NCBI GenBank assembly: GCA_026008535.1 | Contig: BRKX01000014.1 | Span: 41,856,506-41,920,505 of the forward strand | DNA: 64,000 nt | Direction of reading: 5' to 3' | DNA from: Perilla frutescens | Taxonomy: Eukaryota; Streptophyta; Magnoliopsida; Lamiales; Lamiaceae | Part shown: piece by piece, positions 48,372 to 59,465 of the stretch | Layout: each line of letters opens with the position of its first letter | Numbering within the stretch: position 1 is the first letter of the stretch | Notes under the pieces: model-generated | Told to the model about the DNA's origin: nothing | Databases searched by the model: none | What the model saw: the letters and a program-made list of their open reading frames with translations, nothing else | Position numbers and translations under genes: made by a program

Positions 48372-48450
48372 AATTAGATCCATCGCGACTCCGTTGATAC
48401 ATCCAAGCTCGACTAGGGACTCGATTTATACTTGCCTAAATTATAAAATT
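48372..48450 (-). pseudogene. First coding exon remnant of the CACTA transposase
   Basis: On the minus strand an acceptor-like TTTATAATTTAG is followed by a reading of SRAWMYQRSRDGSN, the start of the Transpos_assoc domain. The LTR at 46906-48371 follows directly. The middle of the domain is lost across the LTR. Confidence 0.6.
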
Positions 48451-48544
48451 AATTAGGAAAAAAATTTGGCAGCATAATGGGGCGAAACCTATATTTTGAC
48501 CAAGTCATCGACGTAACTTAACTAGGTTCTGGAATTAACTAGCA

Positions 48545-48860
48545 AAAACCAAACACCAAACACCAGAGAGATCCAGGGACCCTCGTCCCAAACCAAACAC
48601 CAGAGGGATCCAGAGGCCCTCGTCCCATTTTCTAACTACGCACAATTAATATAGAGGGATCCAGGGGCCCTCGTCCCATTTAACTAACATGTTTTCATAA
48701 ATTCAAGTTAACATGCTTTAATAAATTCACATTAACATGCTTTAATAATTTCAACTAACATGCTTTCAAAAAATCAACTAACATGCTTTCATAAATCCCA
48801 AAGTAACATACTTAAATAAATTCAAGAAAAATGCTATAATTAATTCAACTAACATGCATT
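48545..48860 (-). repeat. Short tandem repeats in the CACTA first intron
   Basis: Three copies of a block like GAGGGATCCAGGGGCCCTCG (about 48563, 48602 and 48654) are followed by several ~25-bp units containing CTAACATGCTTT (48687-48850). No coding function. Confidence 0.7.
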
Positions 48861-49500
48861 CAAAAGAAATGTGCAAACATTATTTTCCTTCATTTTTAGG
48901 ATATAATTGTGAAAAGTTTTGGAATGTTTCATAGAAATTTGCATTCTCTTGGAACACATTTATTTTTATTAATAATGATAAGTACAAAATATTTTTATCA
49001 TTTAATTTACCTTATGTTCATTTTTTGATAGGAAATTAAAGAAGAGGGAACGTGGTCCACCCTTGCTCATTTATGTATAGTTTTTTTTTTGCTTTCTAAA
49101 TTAATAATACAAATGTTATTTATGGTATACATTATGGATTAATAATTTTTATTCACTAATATTCACCGTGTGCCTTTAATAGACGGTCTTTTTTGTTGAT
49201 TGTTACAAACTCACTTCATTGATTGCTCTGAACTAAGTATTTTGCATAATAATCAGATTTAACAAGGGCCTTTTTTATTCAATAATTTCACACAAATAAT
49301 ATCAATTTGTCTCAAAGATCAAATAACCAAATAGCTCTTCTTGTCTTAAACACATCAACACTATCAATTAACACATCATTAACATAATTCACACATAAAC
49401 ACATCAACATTATCAATTAACACATCATTAACATGATTGACAAATAAACACATCAACATAATCAATGAATTAAAACATAAATTAAAAAAAAATAAAATAG
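48861..49500. other. CACTA intron, AT-rich
   Basis: No frame. Direct repeats of ACACATCAACATTATCAATT and AACACATCATTAACAT at 49330-49465. Confidence 0.5.
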
Positions 49501-49599
49501 AAAGCTTACCTCTCTGCAGGCAGTGACGGTGTCTGCGCGGAGTCGGCAGGCGAGCAGTGGTGGTGGCAGGCAGCGCGCTTCCGGCGTGTAGAGCTCTCC

Positions 49600-49700
49600 C
49601 GGTCGGGGGCGGGGGTAGAGAGAGAGAGGGAGAGAGAGAGAACGGGGGGGGGGGGGGGGAGGGGGGGGAGACGGCGGCGGGGGACGGTGGGGGAACGGCG
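49600..49700. repeat. GA/G-rich low-complexity tract in the CACTA leader
   Basis: (GA)n followed by G-runs of 16 or so and GGCGG repeats. On the minus strand it is a C-rich leader. The proline-rich frame at 49462-49728 is an artefact of composition. Confidence 0.7.
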
Positions 49701-50097
49701 GTGAAGGGGGATTAGGGTTTAATTTCAATTTGGGGAAAGAGGGTCTCCCGCCCGTATATTACCAGATGGGACGACGAACATGGTGACGACCCGTTTTTTT
49801 TTTAAATTAAAATTAAAATAAGGCAACGGAATTATTCCATCGCCTTATTATTTCGGGAAAAAATAAAAGAAGGTGACGGAATAGTTCCGTTGCCTTATTT
49901 TTGTATCATTAAAAATAATAAAAAAAATAAACAAAAGGCGACGAAAATCGTCCGTCGCCCATGTTGGTGATGGAATATCCATCACCAAGTCCGTCGCTGA
50001 TTGTGGCCGTCACCATTTCATCACCGTTCTGTCGCCCGTGTTGACGGAATACATTCCGTTGCCAAGTCCATCACCTTAAACTGGTTTTCTTGTAGTG

Positions 50098-50100
50098 TGA
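50098..50100. repeat. 3-bp target duplication of CACTA (right)
   Basis: TGA, matching 45519-45521. Confidence 0.8.
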
Positions 50101-50261
50101 TCATATATATTCGCATCATGAAGGTTTTTGCCATAACAACTGAGTATGTCCTCGGTCCATTCCCAATATCCTCTAAAGTGATGAAATTCACCAAGAAGCT
50201 CAACTCTATCATGCCACTTTTCCTTGTCTTCAACCATTTGTCGCCCTAAGGATGGGAGAGG
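50101..50261 (-). pseudogene. PMD gene remnant, middle part
   Basis: Minus-strand reading PSLGRQMVEDKEKWHDRVE, then LLGEFHHFRGYWEWTEDIL and GKNLHDANIYDHV, leads straight into the block at 45518 once the CACTA and one TGA are ignored. The GYWEWTED-type block is typical of the PMD N-terminal region. It ends at the Athila target site (GTTAA, 50262-50266). Confidence 0.75.
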
Positions 50262-50266
50262 GTTAA
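50262..50266. repeat. 5-bp target duplication of Athila element (left)
   Basis: GTTAA, repeated at 62731-62735. Confidence 0.88.
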
Positions 50267-51934
50267 TGTTTCACGATCCAAATTTACTACTTATAATTCC
50301 GGTTTATGCTCAACACTACAACTACTAGGACCGTACCCGCAATTGGACGGGGTCAATTGTAGACGTGATAAGCTTAACCTGAGTCGATCTCTCAAGGAAG
50401 ACTTTTGTGAAGAAATTGTCTAAGGGACTATGCATGCAACACATTTAAACAACCAAAATAGAACCTAAACATTCTAACAAGGGATTGATGATGATTTCTA
50501 CTAAGAATTAAAATAGACAATTAAACAAGACAATAAAATGCAAACAACACAAATTAAAACAAGATATGAGGAAATAAGATAGATTAAGGTATTAGGGTGT
50601 AGATTCTCTCAATGGTTTCTCACTATGCTTTGTTCAAGTTGGTAATGCTAATCTCACACATACAATAGACCCTCTCAATCGGTTTAACTTCAATTACTGT
50701 CACCGTCTATTCATTAAACCTCTTTTAGCTATATCATACAAGCAAGATTAACATGTTAGGCTTAGGAACCCCATCCACCTAATGTCGAAGGAACCAAATT
50801 CGGGATTTAGAATCATAATCAAGTTTCCTCTAAATCCTAACAATGCTCAAGTAGTGATCAAGTACTCTCACATAATAGGTACGATTCCAACAACAACAAC
50901 CAACAAGAATAAGCATAGATCAAAAATGAAATCGATCCTCTACCCCCTAATAGAGAGATCAGCCACTAAACATGCTCAAAACAACACAAATATTTTAGAA
51001 GAAAGTCATCTCATAAATCAAATGTAAATAATACAAACTTCTACAATATTAGATATTCTTCAAGAGTTTGGGACAAACCCCCACAAAACATCCAAGAAAT
51101 ACAAAGAAAATACAAGGGAAACCTCCTCACGAGTGTAGCTTCCGCGGATGACTTGAGGTTGGTTTTGTCTCGTCTCCTCTTCTTCTTCCTTAGCTTGGTT
51201 CCCTCTTTCTTCCTTTTCTCCTCTTCTGTTTTGTGATGGTGTTGATGGTGAAAATGGCGAGAAAGTGGTGGTGATGGTGTAGAGAGAAAAATGGAATGTG
51301 AAGAAGATGAAGTGTAGATGAAGATGTGAATGATGATGAGTGATCAAGAGTGAGGAAATGATCCTTCTCCAGTTCCCCTTCTTTTGATAGTAAGGGAACA
51401 ATTTTTATATCAAAAGATTTTAGGGGATTTGGGATAATAGCTTCCAGAGGCAGAGTGGAGTTGAGTGGGGTTGCACTTGAAGACGTGGTGAAAGCTAGAT
51501 CGAGGAAGAGGGAGCGCGCCGGCGGGGTACAACGCCGGGGGGTTAGGCGGTGAGGGGCGCCGCGGCGCTGGTGCTGGTGGAGAGAAGGGGCGCCGTGGCG
51601 CTGCGGGTGTCACGGCATTTTTGATGCCCGCCCGCGCTCCCTAGTCCGCCCGCGCGGGTGCCTTTTTCTCACTTTTCTTCAAATTCTTCGAGCCTCTCCA
51701 ATTAGCCAATCGAGCTCATTTATTCAACATTCCACTTGCCACCTAATTGCCGTAAAATACGTGCTTTTGTAATTAAAAGCTCAAGTTCTTGCACAACTTG
51801 GTAAAATCCACCATTAGAGCAATAACTATAAATAAACATATAAAATCAACATCTAACAACATAACAAGCTATAAAATAATTTACAAATCATAACAAAATA
51901 ACTATAATAAAATAACACATTTAAACACTAAACA
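50267..51934 (-). repeat. Athila 3' LTR
   Basis: TGTTTCAC at the left and ACTAAACA at the right; on the minus strand it starts TGTTTAGTG. 1,668 bp. It contains a GC-rich block (51500-51660) with GGCGCCGCGGCGC. Short frames inside are not genes. Confidence 0.93.
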
Positions 51935-51949
51935 ACTCCCCCACACTTA
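51935..51949 (-). other. Polypurine tract of Athila
   Basis: Minus-strand TAAGTGTGGGGGAGT directly beside the 3' LTR. The same 15 bases occur at 52972-52986. Confidence 0.8.
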
Positions 51950-53200
51950 GCCTTTTGCTTGTCCTCAAGCAAACAACAAATTAAAAATATGAATCAAGAA
52001 GGAAGAACTTGCAAAACAATCATATATTTTGATCAAGTCGCATGGTTCCCACAAAAGCATTAATCATCCAAGAAAATGAGCACAAATACAAACAAGTGAG
52101 ATGCCCGTCCTTTCAAGATTAAGATGATCATGTTAGACTTCATTCTTTCCAATTATCTCTCCACGAATCACTTCCAAAATTTATTCACAAGAAAGTAAAA
52201 TATTTTCAACAAAATAAGGGATTGCAATCTTAGGACAAGGTTCACTAGGTTTAATCATCGAAATTAATCGAGCTTCCTAATGTGGTTTCCCATACTCATC
52301 ATGCAAAATACGAGGAGCATTTGCCACACATGAGAGGAGTAGAATCTAGAATGCAATCCCGATCATTTATACAAATTTTTGGGGCGTGGATCGAAATTCA
52401 CAAGGTGAAAATCATAGGGAGGAAATCCCTAGTGTCCTTGTGTGGCTTCCCATACTCATAGTTGAATAAATCAACTAGAGGAGTAGAGATCCTTATTACC
52501 CCTTTTTATTTTCATTTTCCTTTCTTCTCTCTCTTTTTTTTTTATCATAAATACAAATGAATATACAAGAGGAACGACGATTATGGGGATAAATTTTTAA
52601 GAACAATGCTAAACATGCTTCCTAATCATTCAAGAACACAACCTCTCAACCAAATTTATCAATTTAAGCACACCTTCAAAGAATTCATGTTTAAGAGTGA
52701 AACCACGATAACATTTCATTTTTCATGATTGATTCGAAAATAATTCCTTGAAGATTCATATTCCAAGTTTTAATTTTTGACAATTGGACAAAACATCATG
52801 CTAAGAAAGGGGATAACAAAATACACAACATAATTAAGACGATAAAATGAACACAATACAATCAAAACAAATGCAACATAATATAACAAAAACCAACAAC
52901 TAAAAACATAGTCCAACAATACAAAATCCAACATAACTAAAACCAAAACATACTACACTAACAAGCTCATAACTCCCCCACACTTAAAATATGCATTGTC
53001 CTCAATGTATGAAAAATGAATGCAAGCAAAAGAGAGAAGAGAGTAGAGAATGTCACAATTTTGTAAAAAACCGGCAACGTGCGCGAGCTCCTACAAAACA
53101 ACACTAGGAAACACAAAAATAGAAAGGAAATATGACAAACTACAAGAAAAACAACCCACACGAATAAGACAAAACATAAAATACTTTACTACTCCGGTGG
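51950..53200 (-). other. Athila non-coding 3' region
   Basis: AT-rich sequence between the envelope-position ORF and the 3' LTR. It contains a second polypurine-tract copy at 52972-52986. No frame of note. Confidence 0.6.
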
Positions 53201-54664
53201 TGGATAAGGTGGTGGATTCTGTGGCGAGAAAGATGAGGCAAGAGTCCACGCATCCCAACTCGCCTATAGGGCCTGAATTTGCTCGTCGTGTCTATCTACT
53301 TGAGAGTAGAGGCCCCGAACATCTTGGTGCACAACACTGAGCTCCTCATGTATGGATTGGAAAGAGGCATCAATCCGCTCTTTCTGCTGTACCATGTTGG
53401 CAAGGTGCTCTTGCCTATATGCCGACATAGAATCCTGGAATTGATTGCCAAATATGCGCATGGTGTCGGTAATGGATTGCTGGAATTAGCCCATCATAGT
53501 GTCCATGTACCCTTAGAATGAGCTCCAGTCATGGCTTGACATTTGGTACCCAACATTTAGAGGCTGCGAAAATTGATACCCCGGGTGCTGGCCGTCTTCT
53601 CTTCCCCTTTCTCACTCTTCAGTGTTGTCGGCTTTGTCATTGCCCGCTTCATTGGGCTCATTAGATGTACCATGGTGTGGTGTAGACGAGGAGCCATCTC
53701 CTCCAGTGAGTTGCATTGTGCCATGCTGGATTTGCTTCAATTTTGACACACATGTCCGCTTGGCATGAGGCCGCAACTCTCTCTCATTGTTGATAATTTT
53801 AGCCCGTATGAGCTCATCTTTGTCGATCGTGTAGGTATCGATCCTTTTGTAACCATTGGGCGCAGGAGCATCCTTAGCAAGTGCCCCTATCTTAACCGAA
53901 AGAGCGGAAATGAATGCACAAAAGGGAGGGTGTTGATTTTTTCATTTGCGCGCCTCATTGATCGCGATCCAAAGGAAAGTGGACGGGCAAACCCTCCTGT
54001 TCTTCTCAGCGCACCAAAGAAGGTAAACCTCCATCGAGTTGACCTTGTTTGCTTGTTCTTTTCCAGACATATTGTATGCCAAGAATTTATGCACAATGGA
54101 CAAGGCCGGATCTTGGATATATTTGCTTGGCACCCCCTTTGCAACCCAATTCCGGAATCCTGAGATTTCATACCATGCATTCTCAGTGTTAAAGTCGGAT
54201 GGCCGTTGTTTGATTCCAGTTGTTGGGAAATCAAAATAATCTCTCATATCAGCCAACATGACCTCATATCTCTCTTCAAACACTCGAAAATAACATTTCT
54301 TCCCCTCTGCCTCATCATGTTCAAAAGATGTCAAAAACTCAAGCACCACATTATCATAGACATAAAATTGCATTCTAGCAAATGTCTCCAAATTCAACAC
54401 CTTAAGATAATTCATAATTTACTCTTCAAGACCCAATGCCCTCATCAACTTCCAATCAATGTATCTAGGACTAGAAATATGAAGCGCACGGAGGGTGATA
54501 TAGCGGTTACCTTCTTCCGGGTTGGTAATAAGAAATGGAGCTCCAAATTGTTGAGAAAGGTCCGACACCTCCCTCATTAAGCTTGTGGGAGCCTTTCCCT
54601 TGCCCTTGCCTTTGTCTTGGCTTTTGCCTCCAAGAAATTTGGGAAGTTTCATCTTTGGAGCCAT
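53201..54664 (-). pseudogene. Athila envelope-position ORF (ATHILA ORF-1-like), broken
   Basis: The minus-strand reading starts with a lysine-rich MAPKMKLPKFLGG and goes on through RYITLRALHISSPRYIDW. After a stop near 54418 it continues with RMQFYVYDNVVLEFLTSF, and then LLWCAEKNRRVCPSTFLW. A second stop lies at 53942-53944; the frame after it runs to a glutamine- and histidine-rich coiled-coil-like tail (53461-53264). The family is typical of Athila elements (PF03078-like). It has no clear transmembrane or signal segments, so an envelope role is by position only. At least three stops break it. Confidence 0.7.
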
Positions 54665-54699
54665 ATTTTATAGTGGAGAGCAAGGTGGAGAGGAGAAGT

Positions 54700-55240
54700 T
54701 GCAGCAAATATTTGAGCAGCTTGGAATGGAGGCGCGGCGGTGGGCTGTCGTGCGTGGCGGCGCGAGGAGAGGGGTGCGGCGGCGCTACTGTGGTGAGAGG
54801 CAGGAGAATTTGTGGAAATGGGGATGAATTTGCTGGGAATTATAGTAGAAATTGACTGTGAATGCTTGGGAGAATGAAGGGGAGCGGCGCGAGGGAAGAA
54901 TTTAGGGATTTGGGGGAAAGAGTCCCTTTTATAGTGAGAGAAAAAATCGGTGCTATTGAAAGGGAGTGGCACCGCGGAGGAGGGTTGAAGGGTGAGAGGG
55001 CGCCACGACGCTAGGGGGCGCCGCGGCGCTAGGGGCGCGCGGCGGGGGCTTTGGCAAGAGGGAGCACCGCGGCAGGGGGTGGGCGCCGCGGAGAGCACCG
55101 CGGGGCGCTTGGTGCGCGACAGGCTCGTTGTGCGTGGAAAAGGGGCGCGGCGGGGCTATTGGGTGCGGCGGTGCTGAGGGGCTCTTGACTTTTCAGTAGC
55201 CTGCCCGCGCAGTGTAGCTCGCCCGCGTAGTGCAATTTCT
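54700..55240. repeat. GC-rich GCGCCGCGGCGC repeat block in Athila
   Basis: Imperfect repeats of GGGCGCCGCGGCGCT and CTGCCCGCGCAG occur here. A matching block lies in both LTRs (about 51540-51660 and 62340-62460). The short frames are composition artefacts. Between here and the integrase stop (55467) nothing else is seen. Confidence 0.65.
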
Positions 55241-55466
55241 ATACTTAGCCAATTTCCTCAGTTTCCTCCAATTCTTGCTCCGTTTCTGCCTCTGTTTTCC
55301 ATCCCTGCAAAATTCATTCTAAAATTAAAATTTTTTCACACTCCAAAATTGGATCAAACAAGTTGAAATAAAATTAGTGAAAAGAGAATAAAACAATAAA
55401 AATCATGGGTTGCCTCCCATGCAGTGCTCATTTTAATGACTCGAGCTAGACGAAGCTTTTGGAGAA

Positions 55467-56720
55467 TTAATTGGAATTGACGAGCTTCAATTCCTCCACA
55501 TTGGCTTCTTGAGAAAATCCTTCAAAGTATGGCTTGACCCGGTGACCATTCACTTGGAACGTAATGTTGGTTCCCGGATTTTTCAATGTGACAACTCCGT
55601 AGGGGAACACACTTCTTCAATGATGAACGGTCCACTCCATCGTGACTTGAGTTTTCCGGGAAAGAGCCGCAAATAAGTGTTGAAGAAGAGAACCTTCATG
55701 CTCGGAGTGAGCTCCTTCTTGATGATGCACCTATCGTGAAGCCGCTTCACTTTGTCCTTGTAAATCTTAGCATTATCATAAGCTTCGTTCCTCAATTGAT
55801 CGAGCTCGGACAACTACAAGGCTCGTTCCTTTCCTGGACACGTTAGATCAAAATTCACCGCTTTAATGGCCCAATAGGCCTTATGCTCAATCTCAATGGG
55901 GAGATGGCATGCTTTTCCATAAATGAGGTGGTACGGGCTCATTCCTAGGATAGTCTTGAAAGCCGTCCAGTATGCCCAAAGTGCATCCGTTAGCCTTGTC
56001 GACCAGTCCTTCCTCGTCACATTTATGGTCTTCTTCAGAATGTTTTGAATTTGTTTGTTGCTTGTCTCCACTTGACCGGAAGTTTGAGGGTGATATGGGG
56101 TCGCCACCTTGTGAGTCACTCCATTCTTTTTCATCAATTTCTCAAAGAGTTTGTTGGTGAAGTGCGTTCCACTATCGCTTATGATTGCTCGAGGGAATCC
56201 AAACCTACTCAAAATGTGCTCCTGCACAAACTTAATAACCACATTAGCATCACAAGACCTAGTGAGGATAGCCTCAACCCACTTAGACACGTAATCAACG
56301 GCTAATAGGATATATTCAAAACCAAATGAGTTAGGAATGGTCCCATAAAATCAATACCCCAAACATAAAAAATTTCAACAACTAGATTGATATTTAGAGG
56401 CATTTCATTTCTCCTCCCAATATTACCAAGTCTTTGGCACTTATCACATGCAATTGAATAGGCATGAGCATCTTTAAAAATTGAAGGCCAATACAAACCG
56501 GATTGAAAAATCTTTCTAGCCGTCTTTTGCCCTCCAAAGTGGCCACCACAATGAGAAGAATGACAAAAGGCTAGAACATCAGTTTGTTCCTCCTCCGGGA
56601 CACATCTTCAAATCACCTCGTTCTTTCCCAAATGGAAAAGGTATGGATCGTCCCAAAAGTAGTACCTACACATTACCAAAAATCGTTTCCTTTCTTGAAA
56701 GGAGAGGTTAGGTCTCATTT
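55467..56720 (-). pseudogene. Athila integrase
   Basis: On the minus strand an H2C2 zinc finger (ending SIACDKCQRLGN) leads to the catalytic core. Candidate D, D, E residues are in WGIDFMGPF, ISDSGTHF and GQVETSNKQI. The core ends near 55814. The C-terminal part (LRLFPGKLKSRWSGPFII) and a tail with GVVTLKNPGTNITFQVNGHR follow in a shifted frame, with a stop at 55467-55469. Breaks lie near 56300, 55813 and 55590. Confidence 0.85.
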
Positions 56721-57400
56721 TGTCACAAGCAAGATAATTGACAATTTCGGCATACCAAGGAGAGGAATTAAGCTCAAGAGCATGCTCATATAGAAATGTA
56801 TCACATCAACTCCTTTCTCATGCAATAAATTGAAATTTTCATCAACGGGGAGGCGAGATAGATGATCCGCAACCACATTTTCACACCCCTTACTATCTTT
56901 GATTTCAATATCAAATTCTTGCACAAGCAAGATCTACCTAATGAGTCTAGGTTTAGCTTGGGGCTTGGTCAACAAATGCCTTAGAGCCGCATGATCGCTA
57001 TGCACAATGACTTTAGAACCTAAGATGTAGGATCTAAATTTATCTAATGAAAACACAACGGCAAGCAATTCTTTTTCAGTTGTGGTGTAGTTTACTTGAG
57101 CACTATTTAAAGTAAGGCTAGCATAGTAAATTACACGCAGAATTTTATCAATTCGTTGACCCAAAACAGCGCCCACGGTGGAATTTGATGCATCACACAT
57201 TATTTCAAAAGGTAAAGACCAATCAGGGGGAACAACAATGGGTGCGGTGATCAATTTCTCCTTAAGAGTATTAAAAGCATGCAAACACTTTTCATCAAAC
57301 TCAAAATGGACATCTTGAGCAAGCAAATGGCATAGAGGTTGGCTAATTTTGGAGAAGTCTTTAATAAACCGACGGTAAAAACCAGCATGGCCTAGAAAGC
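56721..57400 (-). pseudogene. Athila RNase H
   Basis: Reads FEIMCDASNSTVGAVLGQR, then TEKELLAVVFSLDKFRSYI and VHSDHAALRHLL, the D-E-D pattern of Gypsy RNase H. LVQEFDIEIKDSKG and VVADHLSRL follow after a stop near 56932. The link to RT (SFLGHAGFYRRFIKDFSK) lies near 57340-57400. Confidence 0.85.
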
Positions 57401-57401
57401 T

Positions 57402-58187
57402 TCAAATTACTTTCACATTGACGGGTGGAGGTAATTTTTCAATTACATCCACCTTAGCCTTGTCTACATTCATCCCTTCTTTTGAAACAACATGCCCAAG
57501 AACTATGCCACTAGTAACCATGAAATGACTCTTTTCCCAACTAAGAGTAAGGCTACTCTCTATGCATCTTTTTAAAACAAGTTCTAGCTTCTCTAAACAA
57601 TCGGAAAATGAAGATCCAAAGACCGGAAAATCATCCATGAATACCTCAATGAAGTCTCCAATCATTTCGAAGAAGATAGAGAACATACACCTTTGAAACG
57701 TGCCTGGTGCATTGCATAGTCCGAACAGCATCCTTCTACAAGCAAATGTGCCAAAGGGGCACGTGAAGGCGGTCTTAGATTGGTCCTCGGGTGCGATGGA
57801 AACCTGAAAATAACCCGATAAACCGTCAAGAAAGTAATAAAAACTATGACCAGCAAGTTTATCAAGTATTTGATCAATGAAATGAAGAGGAAAGTGGTCT
57901 TTTCTAGTGGCAGCATTGAGCTTTCGGTAGTCAATGCACATTCTCCACCCGGTGGTGGTTCGAGTAGCCACATGTTCTCCTTTGTCATTTTCTACTACCA
58001 TTATCCCTCCTTTCTTTGGCACCACATGGACCGGGCTCACCCATTCAATATCGGCTATGGGATAGATGATCCCTTCCGCTAGGAGCTTAAGAATCTCCTT
58101 CTTTACGACTTCCATCAACACGGGGTTGAGCCTCCTTTGTCCTTCACGAATCGGCTTAGCCCCTTCCTCAAGGATGATGCGATGCAT
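57402..58187 (-). pseudogene. Athila reverse transcriptase
   Basis: A 261-codon frame shows the RT blocks in order: WVSPVHVVPKKGG, WRMCIDYRKLN, FYYFLDGLSGYFQ, FGLCNAPGTFQRCM and the catalytic FMDDF (usual form Y/F-x-DD), then LGHVVSKEG. The frame stops at VKVI, just before the connection segment. It is the best kept part of the element. Confidence 0.92.
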
Positions 58188-58238
58188 GCACGTTGAGGGG
58201 CTAATTCCCTTGATGTCGGAAAGGTTCTATCCAATGGA

Positions 58239-59460
58239 TTACTTGTTCCTCTTTAGTACGGCTACTAAGAGGTCTTCTTTCTCTTTTTCAAACCCGGAAA
58301 AGATGATCACGGGCTTCTTCTCCTCTTCATCGAGATAGACATATTTGAGGTGAGATGGGAGCTCCTTGAGCTCAAGATCGGGAGTAGGCTTCACTTCCTC
58401 TTCGATCGAGGCAATGACTTCCATTAAGCTCATTCCTTCTCCTAGCAAAATCTCCATCTCTTCGGCATTCAACTCGTCTCCCCCACACTTGAGGTAAGCT
58501 TCTTCCATAGCACATTCCTCGGATAAGGCTTCACTCCTCCAATGGAAGCCTATTTCCTGTAAGAAAACCTCCTCGGCCAAGGCATCAATAGTATCAATGT
58601 AAGAACAATTTTCCTCAAATGAGGAGACGGGAATAGCCTTGTTTTCATGTACGGAAAATGACACTGTTTCTCCTAACACTGACATTTTTAAAGTTCCATT
58701 TTTAACATCAATCAAGGTGTTTGTTGTAGCCATAAAAGGTCTACCTAGGAGAAGTGTGTGCTCTTTACCCGTTTCTTTTACATCACCCACATTCAAAACA
58801 ACAAAATCCACTGGGATAATCAAACCACCAACTTTAACTAGAATGTCTTCAATTATTCCTCTAGGATATCTTACGGACCTATCCGCCAATTGTAGGCACA
58901 TTCTAGTTGGTTTCAATTCACCTAACTCTAATTGTTTATAAATAGAGTAAGGCATCAAATTAATTTCGGCTCCTAGATCTAGCATAACACATGCTTCTTT
59001 ACCATTTCCCAAGGCAATTTTAAGAGTAAAACTACCTGGATTGCGGAGCTTTGGTGGGAGTTGATGTTGTAGGATTGCACTTGCCACTTCGAAGACTTCA
59101 ATCTTCTCATCATCCACAAACTTCCTTTTCTTGGAAGCAAGTTCCTTGAAGAACTTGACATAGGCCGGCACATTTCGAATAACATCAAGGAGTGGAAGGT
59201 TGACATTCACCTTTGATAAAAGCTTGTAGAACTCTTGGAATTGGGTGTCTTGTTTCTCATTCCTCAACCGGCTTGGAAATGGGATTTGAGGATTGTAGGG
59301 ATTGGTGGCCTTGTGGAGTGTGGGTTTCTTTACTACTTCATTTTCTTCTTCGGGCTCCTTTTGTTATTGTTGAGGAGCCTCCTCTTCTTTCTCAACCTCT
59401 CAGGTTGGGCTTGGTTCTCCAACCTTGTTGTCAATCACCTTGCCTTCTCTAAGCACAGTG
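58239..59460 (-). pseudogene. Athila protease and linker
   Basis: A 342-codon frame (59267-58239) with LDLGAEINLMPYSIYKQL, the aspartic protease site in the DLGA form common in Athila, then LLLGRPFMATTNTLIDV. A long acidic linker leads to RT. The preceding gag-linker (59268-59460) carries two stops. The residue after DLGA is E where S is more usual; the effect is unknown. Confidence 0.85.
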
Positions 59461-59465
59461 ATGGC

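Larger units (their letters stand above)
45522..50097 (-). mobile_element. CACTA (En/Spm) transposon, internally deleted
   Basis: Ends are CACTACAAGAA and TTCTTGTAGTG, with TGA on both sides. Subterminal repeats of the type GGCGACGGAATNTTCCGTCGCC are abundant at both ends (45545-45850 and 49780-50080). The element reads right to left: a G/C-rich leader (about 49740-49510 on the minus strand) ends with a donor (GAG|GTAAGC near 49508), and coding remnants follow at 48450-48372 and 46905-46345. The DDE transposase core is absent, so it is non-autonomous. An LTR at 46906-48371 interrupts it. Confidence 0.88.

Noticed and set aside
49462..49728. Proline-rich minus-strand protein
   Set aside because: Derived from G-runs and GA repeats in the CACTA leader; a splice donor lies inside.
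51410..51613. Small Pro/Ala-rich protein in the Athila LTR
   Set aside because: GC-rich LTR repeat. The second LTR has a variant without constraint.
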